This document shows, piece by piece, positions 50,112-59,416 of a DNA stretch of 64,000 nt. Below the pieces are notes generated by a model, which saw nothing but the letters and a program-made list of their open reading frames with translations, was not told the DNA's origin and ran no database searches. Position numbers and translations under genes: made by a program. The stretch is from JBCBGF01 sp038526915 (GTDB lineage Bacteria > Pseudomonadota > Alphaproteobacteria > Rhodobacterales > Rhodobacteraceae), in contig JBCBGF010000003.1 of assembly GCA_038526915.1 (NCBI GenBank), positions 1 through 64,000 of the forward strand, given 5' to 3'. How positions within the stretch are numbered: the first letter of the stretch is position 1; each line of letters starts with the position of its first letter.

Positions 50112-51446
50112 ATGTCCAGGGTTAGACGAGTGATCGCGGGTCTCGCTGTGACGTGTCTTGTCGCGGCCTGCGCGCAGGATGAAGACATCCTGCCGGGCGA
50201 ACGCCTGGACATCCGCGCCCCTGCAACGGCGTCGGCCATCGCCGCAGCCGATGCGGCTGGGTTGCAGCGCAACGTCTCGGCCCCCTTCCGGGCCCCGGCC
50301 CCCGTCGCCAACGCCGCATGGAGCCATCGCGGCGGCGATGCCGACAAGTCCATCCCGCACCCCGCGCTTGGGACGCAACTGCGGGAGGTTTGGTCCACGC
50401 CCATCGGCCAGGGCAATGGCCGTCGCCACCGCATCACAGCCGACCCTGTGGTTGCCGACGGCCGCGTCTTCACACTCGATAGCCGGGCCACGGTGACGGC
50501 CCTCAACACGTCCGGAGCCCTCCTCTGGCGGCGCGATCTGACGCCCGTTGGCGAAGACCCCGATCATGCATCGGGCGGCGGGCTCGCTGTTTCTGGCGGG
50601 CGTGTTTACGTCACCACGGGTTTTGGCCGTCTGGTTGCGCTCGATGCCACAAACGGGGCCGAGATCTGGGTGCAGCGCACCAATGCTGCGGCCACCACCG
50701 CGCCGACGGTATTCGGCAACACCGTCTACGCCGTCAGCCGCGACAGCCGCGCCTGGGCCATTGACGCGGCCACGGGCCGGATTCGCTGGGAAATCCCCGG
50801 CGTCCCGTCGCCGGCCGCCGTGCTGAATGCTGCGGGGCCCGGTGTCTCGTCCCGCCTCGCCGTCTTCCCGCTGCCCTCGGGCGAGTTGGTGGCCACCCTG
50901 CGCCAATCGGGCCTACAGGTTTGGGCCACGAGCATCTCCGGCGGGCGTCCGGGCCGTGTCTATTCGCGGATCAATGATGTGACCGCAGATCCGGTATTCG
51001 CAAACGGCCGGATCTACACCGGCAACGCCACCGGGCGCACCATCGCGCTTGAGGCCGCGTCGGGTGAGCGGATCTGGACCGCCAATGACGGCGCCCTGTC
51101 GCCAGTGCAGGTGGCGGGTGGATCCGTTTTTCTGGTCTCGGACCAAAACCAGCTTGTGCGCCTGAACGCCAACACCGGCGCGCGGATCTGGGCCGTGGAC
51201 CTGCCGCTCTTTGAGAGCGAGCGTGAACGCCGGCGCAAAGCGATCTTTGCGCATTACGGCCCGCTTCTGGCCGGTGGGCGGCTTTATGTGGCCTCAAGCG
51301 ACGACACGATCCGGGTGTTCAACCCCGAAAACGGTGCCCAGATCGGGGCCTTGGCCCTGCCCGGTGGCGCGGCATCGAACCCCGCCGTGGCAAACGGCAC
51401 GCTCTATGTCGTCTCTGGCCGGGGCACGCTTCACGCTTTCCGCTAG
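50112..51446 (+). CDS. bamB: Outer-membrane assembly lipoprotein BamB
   Basis: A 444-residue lipoprotein. The signal peptide ends in the lipobox LVAAC (Cys20), and the rest is an eight-bladed PQQ-like propeller with repeats such as VYVTTGFGRLVALDATNGAE and NTVYAVSRDSRAWAIDAATG. BamB is part of the BAM complex that inserts beta-barrel proteins. It lies between the YfgM-like gene and der. Confidence 0.92.
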   Translation: MSRVRRVIAGLAVTCLVAACAQDEDILPGERLDIRAPATASAIAAADAAGLQRNVSAPFRAPAPVANAAWSHRGGDADKSIPHPALGTQLREVWSTPIGQGNGRRHRITADPVVADGRVFTLDSRATVTALNTSGALLWRRDLTPVGEDPDHASGGGLAVSGGRVYVTTGFGRLVALDATNGAEIWVQRTNAAATTAPTVFGNTVYAVSRDSRAWAIDAATGRIRWEIPGVPSPAAVLNAAGPGVSSRLAVFPLPSGELVATLRQSGLQVWATSISGGRPGRVYSRINDVTADPVFANGRIYTGNATGRTIALEAASGERIWTANDGALSPVQVAGGSVFLVSDQNQLVRLNANTGARIWAVDLPLFESERERRRKAIFAHYGPLLAGGRLYVASSDDTIRVFNPENGAQIGALALPGGAASNPAVANGTLYVVSGRGTLHAFR

Positions 51447-51494
51447 GCGCGGGCTCGGGTAAACCGGCGCGTCGAATCGCCTTGGAGAGAGCGC

Positions 51495-52955
51495 ATGAGC
51501 TTTACGCTCGCCATCGTGGGCCGGCCCAATGTGGGCAAGTCCACCCTGTTCAACCGCCTTGTGGGCAAGCGTCTGGCGCTGGTCGATGACCAGCCTGGGG
51601 TGACGCGCGACCTGCGCGAAGGGGCGGCGCGGCTGGGTGATCTGCGGTTCACAGTGATCGACACGGCGGGGCTGGAAGAGGCCACCGACGAGAGTCTGCA
51701 GGGCCGGATGCGGCGGTTGACCGAGCGCGCGGTGGAAATGGCCGATATATGCCTCTTCATGATCGATGCACGCGCCGGGGTTTTGCCCGCCGATGAGGTT
51801 TTCGCCGATATCCTGCGGAAGAAAAGCGCCCATGTGATCCTGGCAGCCAACAAGGCCGAGGGCAGCGCGGCGGATGCGGGCGTGATCGAGGCGTATTCGC
51901 TGGGGCTGGGGGAGCCCATTCGCTTGTCTGCCGAACACGGCGAAGGGCTGAACGAGCTGTACACCATACTTGCCCCCATCGCTGACGATCTGGCCAAGAC
52001 GGCGGCAGTGGATTCGCCTGAGACGGACGTCACCGTTAATGAAGATGATCCCGACGGCCCCCGGATCCCGACCAAGGCGCGGCCTTTGCAAATCGCGGTT
52101 GTGGGTCGTCCCAATGCCGGGAAATCCACACTGATCAATCGCTTGCTCGGCGAAGATCGTCTTCTGACTGGGCCAGAGGCCGGGATCACCCGGGATGCGA
52201 TCTCGGTCGCCATGGACTGGGACGGGATGCCAGTGCGCATCTTTGATACGGCGGGGATGCGCAAGAAGGCGAAGGTTCAGGAAAAACTAGAGAAGCTGAG
52301 CGTCGGTGACGGCCTCCGCGCAGTGAAGTTCGCCGAGGTGGTGATCGTCCTCCTCGACGCCGCGATCCCATTCGAACAGCAGGACCTGCGCATCGCCGAT
52401 CTGGCTGAGCGTGAGGGCAGGGCGGTCGTGGTGGCCGTCAACAAGTGGGACGCGGAAGAGCACAAGCAGGAAAAGCTGCGCGATCTGCGTGAGGCGTTTG
52501 AGCGCCTGTTGCCGCAACTGCGCGGCGCGCCGCTCATCACGGTATCGGCCAAGACGGGCCGGGGGCTCGACCGTCTACATGCGGCGGTGGAAAAGGCGCA
52601 TGAGGTTTGGAACCGCCGGGTGTCGACGGCGCGGCTGAACCGCTGGCTGACGGGAATGGTCGAGGCGCATCCGCCCCCGGCGCCGGGCGGGCGGCGGATC
52701 AAGCTGCGCTACATGACCCAGGCCAAGACGCGGCCCCCGGGGTTCGTGGTGATGTGCAGTTATCCTGAGAAGCTGCCAGAGAGCTATTCGCGCTATTTGA
52801 TCAACGGGTTGCGCGAGGATTTCGATATGCCGGGCACACCGATCCGGCTCTATATGCGCAGCCAGGCGGAGGATAATCCGTATAAGGATCGCAAGAAGTC
52901 CACGCCCTCTCGGTTGCGCAAGCATCTCGGGAAGGGACGGGCCGACGGGTCCTGA
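51495..52955 (+). CDS. der: Ribosome-assembly GTPase Der (EngA)
   Basis: A 486-residue GTPase with two G domains. The P-loops are GRPNVGKSTLFNRL (about residue 9) and GRPNAGKSTLINRL (about 203); G3 motifs are DTAGLEE and DTAGMRK, and G4 motifs NKAE and NKWD. A C-terminal KH-like domain ends with RLRKHLGKG. Der is needed for 50S subunit maturation. The ATG at 51495 has a GGAGAG ribosome site. Confidence 0.96.
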   Translation: MSFTLAIVGRPNVGKSTLFNRLVGKRLALVDDQPGVTRDLREGAARLGDLRFTVIDTAGLEEATDESLQGRMRRLTERAVEMADICLFMIDARAGVLPADEVFADILRKKSAHVILAANKAEGSAADAGVIEAYSLGLGEPIRLSAEHGEGLNELYTILAPIADDLAKTAAVDSPETDVTVNEDDPDGPRIPTKARPLQIAVVGRPNAGKSTLINRLLGEDRLLTGPEAGITRDAISVAMDWDGMPVRIFDTAGMRKKAKVQEKLEKLSVGDGLRAVKFAEVVIVLLDAAIPFEQQDLRIADLAEREGRAVVVAVNKWDAEEHKQEKLRDLREAFERLLPQLRGAPLITVSAKTGRGLDRLHAAVEKAHEVWNRRVSTARLNRWLTGMVEAHPPPAPGGRRIKLRYMTQAKTRPPGFVVMCSYPEKLPESYSRYLINGLREDFDMPGTPIRLYMRSQAEDNPYKDRKKSTPSRLRKHLGKGRADGS

Positions 52956-52968
52956 TGGGGTCCGAGAG

Positions 52969-53024
52969 GTCCCGGGTCAAGCCCGGGACAGCGGTACGCT
53001 ACGCAGCCCCGGACTTGACCGGGG
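52969..53024. repeat. REP-like palindromes after der
   Basis: GTCCCGGG-tcaag-CCCGGGAC (52969-52989) and CCCCGG-acttga-CCGGGG (53007-53024) are two hairpins that are themselves near-inverted copies of each other around the CAAG/CTTG centre. They lie between two convergent genes and likely end both transcripts. Such units are often dispersed in genomes of this group. Confidence 0.6.
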
Positions 53025-53031
53025 GCCTCGC

Positions 53032-53760
53032 TCACCCCGCGCGCCACCCCCGCACCGCCGACCAAGCAAGCCACCCCGCGCCAAACAGCGCCAGCGTCAC
53101 CAGCCCCACATCCGCCGGCCAATTCCGCACCGCCACAGCGATCAGCGCCCATACAACACCCATCGAATAAACCGGCATCCAGACCACGTTCTTCTGCACC
53201 GCCGTCGCCAACACCAGCGCCGCCAGCAGCATCGCCCAGGCCCAGCCGGTCTCACCCGCGACGACGCCATACCCGGCGCCAAGCAGCCCAAGCGCCACCA
53301 GACTCGCCGCCGACAGCCACCCGGCATAGAGCGCAATGGGTGCCGCAAGAAGCCAGCGATCCTTCACCGGCGCCGCAAACAACGCCCAGAGCGCCGAGAT
53401 CAGCATCACCCAGATCATCACGGTCGCCCAGACCGGGCTGATCACCGCCACGCTGATCCACGGCGCGCCCACCACCAAGCTCACCATCAGGGGCCACCGC
53501 ACCCGGTCCCATTCGGCATCATCGGCCCGCGCGACAAGGCCGAAGCCCGCGGAGATCATCAGCCACAGATAGATCACCGACCAGATCGCAAAGGCATAGC
53601 CCGCGGGTTGAACCGGCGGATCGATCTGTGGGTTGGGGTAGGCGTTCGGGTCGAAACCGCCAAACCCTGCCGACCAGAAGGGCGAGGTCACGAAGGCCAG
53701 CGTTGCTGTGGCCACGAAGATCGCCTTCATCCGGCGATTGTCAGTTGTCTCATCGGTCAT
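53032..53760 (-). CDS. Tryptophan-rich (TspO-like) membrane protein
   Basis: A 242-residue protein with about seven hydrophobic helices and many tryptophans (PAGYAFAIWSVIYLWLMISA, VVGAPWISVAVISPVWATVM, GETGWAWAMLLAALVLA). The IWSVIY segment recalls TspO/MBR family proteins, which bind tetrapyrroles and tune photosynthesis or stress genes in relatives. The match is partial, so the function is uncertain. Confidence 0.6.
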   Translation of the reverse strand: MTDETTDNRRMKAIFVATATLAFVTSPFWSAGFGGFDPNAYPNPQIDPPVQPAGYAFAIWSVIYLWLMISAGFGLVARADDAEWDRVRWPLMVSLVVGAPWISVAVISPVWATVMIWVMLISALWALFAAPVKDRWLLAAPIALYAGWLSAASLVALGLLGAGYGVVAGETGWAWAMLLAALVLATAVQKNVVWMPVYSMGVVWALIAVAVRNWPADVGLVTLALFGAGWLAWSAVRGWRAG

Positions 53761-53956
53761 TCTGGCCTGCCTATGATCAAAATTTTGCGCAAATCCGGGG
53801 CCTCGATTTGCAGCTTTTTGCCGATCTGTGCCTGCACTGGGCTGAGCCCCAAGTCAAACCCTTGAAGCCCCACAGGTGGTTTCCCATCTCGCTCATCGAA
53901 GGCGGAATTGCCTTCGACAACACATCAGTAAACACGTGATAAAACAGGAGGATACC

Positions 53957-54196
53957 ATGAAAAACGTCCTGACCTTTGCCGCCGCTCTTGGCCTTGCGGC
54001 AACTGCTGCCATCGCGTCGACCGATGTCGAAGACACCGATGGCGACGGCTTCTTCTCGATGGAAGAACTGATGGTCGCCTACCCCTCGCTGACCGAAGAC
54101 ATCTTCGGCCAGATCGACACCGATGCCGACGGCTCGATCACCGAGGATGAACTGTCCGCCGCCCTGGAAGCCGGCACGCTGCAGTCCGACAGCTAA
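53957..54196 (+). CDS. Secreted EF-hand protein
   Basis: A 79-residue protein with a signal peptide (MKNVLTFAAALGLAATAAIA) and two EF-hand loops, DTDGDGFFSMEEL and DTDADGSITEDEL, with calcium ligands in the right order. It likely binds calcium in the periplasm. AGGAGG precedes the ATG; the frame upstream to 53876 is not coding. It is a single-gene unit facing serS. Confidence 0.88.
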   Translation: MKNVLTFAAALGLAATAAIASTDVEDTDGDGFFSMEELMVAYPSLTEDIFGQIDTDADGSITEDELSAALEAGTLQSDS

Positions 54197-54203
54197 CCGG
54201 TCC

Positions 54204-54228
54204 GGCCCCCGGTCTCGCGCCGGGGGCC
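54204..54228. terminator. Hairpin between the EF-hand gene and serS
   Basis: GGCCCCCGG and CCGGGGGCC form a perfect nine-base stem with a seven-base loop between two convergent genes. There is no T-run, so termination may be rho-assisted. Confidence 0.65.
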
Positions 54229-54234
54229 ATCCGA

Positions 54235-55527
54235 TCAGACCAGATCGCCTTCGGGCGTGATCCGCGTTTTGCCACCGAGCCACGGCCCCAGCACCTGAGG
54301 CAGCACCACGCCCCCATCCTCGGTCTGCCCGTTCTCCAACACCGCAATCAGGCACCGCCCGACCGCAAGCCCCGATCCGTTCAGCGTATGCACGAACTCG
54401 GGCTTGCCCCCGCCTTCGGGCCGGAACCGCGCGTTCATGCGCCGCGCCTGGAAGTCGCCGCAGACCGAACAGGAACTGATCTCGCGATAGGTGTTCTGCC
54501 CGGGCAACCAGACCTCGATGTCATGGGTGCGCCGCGCGCCGAACCCCATGTCGCCAGTGCACAAGATCACCGTGCGATAGGCGAGCCCGAGCTTTTCCAG
54601 GATGCCTTCCGCACAGCGCGTCATCCGGTCGAGCTCCTCCCGGCTTTTGTCTGGATGGGTGATCGACACCATTTCGACCTTTTCGAACTGGTGCTGACGC
54701 AGCATGCCCGCGGTATCCTTGCCCGCGCTGCCCGCCTCTGACCGGAAGCATTGTGTGTGCGCGGTCATGCGCAAGGGCAGGGCGGCCTCATCCAGGATCT
54801 CACCGGCGACCGTGTTGGTCAGCGTCACTTCTGATGTCGGGATCAGCCACCAGCCGTTGGTGGTGCGATAGCTGTCTTCGGCGAATTTCGGCAACTGGTT
54901 CGTGCCATACATCGCCTCATCGCGCACCAAGACTGGCGTGATCGTCTCGGTCAGCCCGTTCTCGGTCGTGTGGGTATCCAGCATGAACTGCGCCAGCGCC
55001 CGGTGCACCCGCGCAACCGCACCCTGCATCACCACAAAACGAGAGCCCGAAAGTTTCGCCGCCGTCTCAAAATCCATGCCCGAAGCGACCCCGGCGATCT
55101 CGAAATGCTCTTTCGGCGCGAACGAAAACTCCGGCGGTGTGCCCCAGCGGTGGATTTCGACGTTGTCGTCCTCATCCTCCCCGTCCGGCACGTCGTCCAT
55201 CGGTGCATTGGGCAGGCCCATCAACAGGTCGGTCAGACGTTCATCTTCCGCCTTCGCTTCCTCCTCCAACTGACTGATTTCTGACTTCTTCTCAGCCACC
55301 AATGCGCGCAAACGCTCAAACTCGGCTTCATCCCCCTTGGCCTTGGCCGCGCCAACCTCTTTCGAGGCCGCATTCCGCTCTGCTAAAGCCGCCTCAGCCG
55401 CCGCGATCTTCGCCCGCCGTTCCGCATCAATCGCCAGAACCTCCGACGACACACCCGACAGCCCCCGGCGTGCCATCGCGGCATCAAAGGCGTCTGGGTT
55501 TTCGCGGATTGCGCGAATGTCGTGCAT
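54235..55527 (-). CDS. serS: Seryl-tRNA synthetase
   Basis: A 430-residue class II synthetase. The N-terminal coiled coil (RRAKIAAAEAALAERNAASK, then ERLRALVAEKKSEISQLEEE) grips the tRNA-Ser long arm. Motif 2 (CFRSEAGSAGKDTAGMLRQH) and motif 3 (NGSGLAVGRCLIAVLEN) follow. The ATG at 55527 begins MHDIRAIRENPDAFD as in the family; the frame extends uselessly to 55752. Confidence 0.96.
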   Translation of the reverse strand: MHDIRAIRENPDAFDAAMARRGLSGVSSEVLAIDAERRAKIAAAEAALAERNAASKEVGAAKAKGDEAEFERLRALVAEKKSEISQLEEEAKAEDERLTDLLMGLPNAPMDDVPDGEDEDDNVEIHRWGTPPEFSFAPKEHFEIAGVASGMDFETAAKLSGSRFVVMQGAVARVHRALAQFMLDTHTTENGLTETITPVLVRDEAMYGTNQLPKFAEDSYRTTNGWWLIPTSEVTLTNTVAGEILDEAALPLRMTAHTQCFRSEAGSAGKDTAGMLRQHQFEKVEMVSITHPDKSREELDRMTRCAEGILEKLGLAYRTVILCTGDMGFGARRTHDIEVWLPGQNTYREISSCSVCGDFQARRMNARFRPEGGGKPEFVHTLNGSGLAVGRCLIAVLENGQTEDGGVVLPQVLGPWLGGKTRITPEGDLV

Positions 55528-55700
55528 TGGTCTGGTCCTCGATTGAACTGTGAATAAGTGCGCCCCATATGGCGCAAGACCAGGGCGAATTGAACCGCGA
55601 AATCGCGGGGGGATCGCCTTGCCAAGCTTTTGGGCCACAGATAGGGTGCGCGCCAATTCGGACGGGGGCCTGCGCGCCCAGATAACAACGGGGTAACTAC

Positions 55701-56021
55701 ATGTTCGCAACGCCTGCCTATGCGCAAGCAGCCGGGGGTGCCGGGGGCGCATTCGCCAGCTTCATTCCGCTGATCCTGATCTTTGCGATCATGTATTTCC
55801 TGCTGATCCGTCCGCAGCAAAAGAAGGTGAAAGAGCACCAGGCCATGGTCGAGGCGCTGCGCCGGGGCGACCAGATCGTCACCCAAGGCGGCGTGATCGG
55901 CAAGGTGACCAAGGTTCTCGAAGACAACAAGGTCGAGGTGGAGATTGCCTCGGGCGTGAAGGTGCAGGTCATCAAGACCACCGTTGCGCAGGTGCTGAAC
56001 AAAACCGAACCGGCGTCGTAA
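55701..56021 (+). CDS. yajC: Preprotein translocase subunit YajC
   Basis: A 106-residue single-pass protein. The helix FIPLILIFAIMYFLLIRPQQ and the following KKVKEHQAMVEALRRGDQIV with VTQGGVIGKVTKV are diagnostic. It associates with SecDF in the Sec holotranslocon. secD follows seven bases downstream. Confidence 0.95.
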   Translation: MFATPAYAQAAGGAGGAFASFIPLILIFAIMYFLLIRPQQKKVKEHQAMVEALRRGDQIVTQGGVIGKVTKVLEDNKVEVEIASGVKVQVIKTTVAQVLNKTEPAS

Positions 56022-56028
56022 CGCACAC

Positions 56029-57690
56029 ATGCTTCAGGTCGATCTCTGGAAACGCGTTCTAATCTGGGCGGTTTGCGCGGCAGGGCTGTGGTTTGCCATG
56101 CCTAATTTGTTTTACGGCCCGGTCGAACGCCACAACGATGCAGCGATCGAGATTGAGGCACTGGGCTCCACGCCCGAACGGCAGGCCGCGCTTGCGGAAT
56201 GGCCGACATGGTTGCCCTCGTCGCTGGTTAACCTGGGCCTTGACCTGCGGGGTGGGGCGCATCTTCTGGCCGAAGTGCAGGTCGAAGACGTCTATGCTAC
56301 GCGGATGGATGGCCTATGGCCCGCTGTTCGCGACGCGCTCCGAGATGAGCGCAACACCGTCGGAACGATCCGACGCCAGCCGAGCCCTACGGACGAGCTG
56401 CATGTGCGGATTTCTCAGCCAGAGGGCATGGGGCGCGCGCTCGAGGTCGTCCGTGGACTTGCGCAGCCGGTGGTGTCGCTCACCGGCGTGGGCTCCACCG
56501 ATATCGAGGTGGCTGGTGACGGCGATCTGATCATCGTCACGCTGTCCGCCGAGGAACGCCGCGCCACCGATGACCGGACGCTCCAGCAAACCGTTGAAAT
56601 CATTCGCCGCCGGGTGGATGAGGTGGGCACACGGGAACCCACGATCCAGCGACAGGGCGAAGACCGCGTGTTGATCCAGGTGCCCGGTATTGGCTCGGCG
56701 GGCGAATTGAAGGCGCTGATTGGGACAACCGCGAAACTCACCTTCAACCCCGTAGTGGGTCGGGCCGACAACGCGAATGCAGCCACCACGGGCCGCACGG
56801 TCGTCTACCCGTCTCTCGACGAACCCGGCGTCTTCTACGTTCTCGAACAAACGCCGGTGGTCACGGGCGAAGAACTGACGGACGCCCAGCCCACGTTCGA
56901 CCAGAACGGGCGGCCGGCGGTGAACTTCCGCTTCAACCCATCGGGCGCGCGTAGCTTTGGCGACTACACAGCGGCCAATATCGGATCGCCCTTCGCCATC
57001 GTGCTGGATGAGGAAGTGATCTCGGCCCCCGTGATCCAGGACCACATCCCCGGTGGATCGGGCATTATCACGGGCAATTTCAGCATCGAGGAATCCACAA
57101 ACCTCGCGGTGCTCCTCCGCGCCGGCGCCCTGCCTGCCGAACTGACGTTCCTCGAGGAACGCACCATCGGCCCCGAACTGGGCCAAGACAGCATCGACGC
57201 GGGCCAGATCGCAACGGTGGTAGCCTTCGTCGCGGTGCTCGTGTTCATGGGGCTGAGCTACGGCCTCTTCGGCCTCTTTGCCAACATCGCGCTCATCCTG
57301 AACGTGGCGCTCCTTTTCGGCCTTCTCTCGGCCATCGGCGCCACGCTCACGCTGCCGGGTATCGCGGGCATCGTGCTGACGGTCGGCATGGCGGTCGATG
57401 CCAACGTGCTGGTGTTCGAGCGGATCCGCGAAGAACTCAAAACCGCCAAAGGCCCCGCGCGCGCCATCGAGCTGGGGTACGAGAAGGCCCTCAGCGCCAT
57501 TCTCGACGCCAACATCACTACCTTCATCACCGCCGTGATCCTGTTCGCCGTGGGCTCTGGCCCCGTGCGCGGGTTTTCGATCACCCTGGGCCTCGGCATC
57601 CTGACATCGGTCTTTACGGCGATCTTTGTCACCCGCCTGATGATCATCATGTGGTTTGAGCGGAAACGTCCGCGGACGATTGAGGTATAG
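56029..57690 (+). CDS. secD: Protein translocase subunit SecD
   Basis: A 553-residue RND-related membrane protein using proton flow to pull secreted proteins. The first transmembrane helix (residues 6-25) is followed by LGLDLRGGAHLLAEVQVED, periplasmic domain, and a C-terminal five-helix block with GIVLTVGMAVDANVLVFERI. It works as a pair with SecF encoded next. Confidence 0.96.
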   Translation: MLQVDLWKRVLIWAVCAAGLWFAMPNLFYGPVERHNDAAIEIEALGSTPERQAALAEWPTWLPSSLVNLGLDLRGGAHLLAEVQVEDVYATRMDGLWPAVRDALRDERNTVGTIRRQPSPTDELHVRISQPEGMGRALEVVRGLAQPVVSLTGVGSTDIEVAGDGDLIIVTLSAEERRATDDRTLQQTVEIIRRRVDEVGTREPTIQRQGEDRVLIQVPGIGSAGELKALIGTTAKLTFNPVVGRADNANAATTGRTVVYPSLDEPGVFYVLEQTPVVTGEELTDAQPTFDQNGRPAVNFRFNPSGARSFGDYTAANIGSPFAIVLDEEVISAPVIQDHIPGGSGIITGNFSIEESTNLAVLLRAGALPAELTFLEERTIGPELGQDSIDAGQIATVVAFVAVLVFMGLSYGLFGLFANIALILNVALLFGLLSAIGATLTLPGIAGIVLTVGMAVDANVLVFERIREELKTAKGPARAIELGYEKALSAILDANITTFITAVILFAVGSGPVRGFSITLGLGILTSVFTAIFVTRLMIIMWFERKRPRTIEV

Positions 57691-57692
57691 CC

Positions 57693-58661
57693 ATGCGTCT
57701 GCGACTGGTCCCCCGCGAAACGAGCATCGATTTCTTCCGCTATTGGCGCATGACCTTCGGCGCGTCTATCGCCGCCGTCATCGCGTCGATCGTGATCTTC
57801 GCGGTCATCGGTCTCAACTTCGGCATCGACTTCCGCGGCGGCACGACGATCCGCACCGAAAGCGCCCAGCCGGTCGATGTGGGCGTTTACCGCGATGCGA
57901 TTGCGCCGTTGGGCCTGGGCGACGTCTCAATCACCGAAGTCTTCGACCCAACCTTCGGCCCGGATGAAAACGTCGCCATGATCCGCATCCAGGCGCAAGA
58001 GGGGCAGGAGTCCGTCTCCGCCGACATCATCGCGAACGTCGAGGCCGCGCTGCAGACCATCGACGACGGCATCACCTTCCCGTCCGTGGAATCCGTGGGC
58101 CCCAAGGTCTCGGGCGAGTTGATCCAAACTGCGATCCTGGCCGTCCTCCTCGCGATCGGCGCGGTGCTTGTGTACATCTGGCTGCGGTTTGAGTGGCAGT
58201 TCTCATTGGGGGCGGTGGCGGCACTTGTCCATGACGTCGTGCTGACCATCGGCATCTTCAGCCTGCTGCAGATCCGGTTTGACCTCGCCATCATCGCAGC
58301 CCTCCTGACTATCGTTGGCTATTCGCTGAACGACACCGTGGTCGTGTTCGACCGCGTGCGCGAAAACCTGCGCAAATACAAGAAGAAGGACCTCAAAGAG
58401 GTTCTAAGCCTCTCGATCAACGAAACCCTTAGCCGGACGGTGATGACCTCGGTCACCACGCTTCTGGCGCTGTTCTCTCTCTACTTTCTGGGCGGCGACG
58501 TGATCCGCGGCTTCGTCTTCGCGATGATCTGGGGCGTGATCGTGGGCACCTATTCGTCGGTCTTCGTGGCTTCGGCGATCCTTCTGTTCCTGGGCGTCAA
58601 ACGCGACTGGTCGAAACCTGACGCGAACGCGGGCAATCAATTCGGCAACGTCGATGCCTGA
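57693..58661 (+). CDS. secF: Protein translocase subunit SecF
   Basis: A 322-residue partner of SecD. An N-terminal helix is followed by NFGIDFRGGTTIRTESAQ; the membrane block has GYSLNDTVVVFDRVRENLRK and LSRTVMTSVTTLLALFSLY. Two bases separate it from secD. Its end overlaps the first TauE-type gene by eight bases. Confidence 0.96.
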   Translation: MRLRLVPRETSIDFFRYWRMTFGASIAAVIASIVIFAVIGLNFGIDFRGGTTIRTESAQPVDVGVYRDAIAPLGLGDVSITEVFDPTFGPDENVAMIRIQAQEGQESVSADIIANVEAALQTIDDGITFPSVESVGPKVSGELIQTAILAVLLAIGAVLVYIWLRFEWQFSLGAVAALVHDVVLTIGIFSLLQIRFDLAIIAALLTIVGYSLNDTVVVFDRVRENLRKYKKKDLKEVLSLSINETLSRTVMTSVTTLLALFSLYFLGGDVIRGFVFAMIWGVIVGTYSSVFVASAILLFLGVKRDWSKPDANAGNQFGNVDA

Positions 58662-59406
58662 GGCGCTGTCGGCCGCGCTCGCGCTGCCGACGCTTCCCGG
58701 ACTTCTCGCAATCACCCTGGTGGCTGGCGTCGTCTATGGGTTTGCCGGGTTTGGAGCGGCCTTGATTTTCCTGCCCGTGGCCACGGCACTGGTCGATCCC
58801 GTCATCGCCATTTCAGCCTTCTCTGTCGCCGCGCTGGCATCGCTCGTCACGCTCGTGCCCCGGGCCTGGTCCGAGTGCGACCGCCGCGTCACGCTTCTGA
58901 TGATCGGGGCCTCCACCCTCACGCTGCCCCTGGGGATCTACCTCCTGCGCACCCTCGATCAGCAAATCGTACAGATCACGATCTCGCTTCTGGCAGCGGG
59001 GACGCTGATCCTCCTGATCTCCGGGTTTCGCCTGCCCGTTCGGCCAGGGGCGGCGTCGAGTACCGCTGTGGCAGGTGCCGCGGGGGTGATTGGCGGGGCG
59101 ACCGGCCTTCTTGGCCCCATCGTGATCCTGTTTAACCTGGCCAGCGGCGACGATGCGCGGCGGGTGCGCGCCAATACCATGGTTTTCCTGACGGTAGGGT
59201 CACTGTTTGTGATCCCACAAATGGCGTTGCAGGGCCTTATCACGGGCGCGGCCTTGTGGCTGGGCGCGTTGATGCTGCCGACCTACGCGATTGGTGGGCT
59301 ACTCGGACGCGCCATGTTCAACCCCGCGCGCGAGGGGCTTTATCGCAATGTGGCCTATACGATTATCGGTTTGGCCGTATTGGCGGGGCTGAGCGACTTC
59401 CTGTAG
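58654..59406 (+). CDS. TauE/SafE-family permease, first of a tandem pair
   Basis: A 250-residue protein with about eight hydrophobic helices. The family signature is VYGFAGFGAALIFLPVATAL (residues 23-42), and a second repeat shows AGVIGGATGLLGPIVILFNL. The ATG overlaps the secF end by eight bases. It is closely similar in layout to the next gene, so the two may form one heterodimeric or duplicated transporter for a sulfur-containing or other organic anion. Confidence 0.87.
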   Translation: MPEALSAALALPTLPGLLAITLVAGVVYGFAGFGAALIFLPVATALVDPVIAISAFSVAALASLVTLVPRAWSECDRRVTLLMIGASTLTLPLGIYLLRTLDQQIVQITISLLAAGTLILLISGFRLPVRPGAASSTAVAGAAGVIGGATGLLGPIVILFNLASGDDARRVRANTMVFLTVGSLFVIPQMALQGLITGAALWLGALMLPTYAIGGLLGRAMFNPAREGLYRNVAYTIIGLAVLAGLSDFL

Positions 59407-59416
59407 GCCGGGCCCC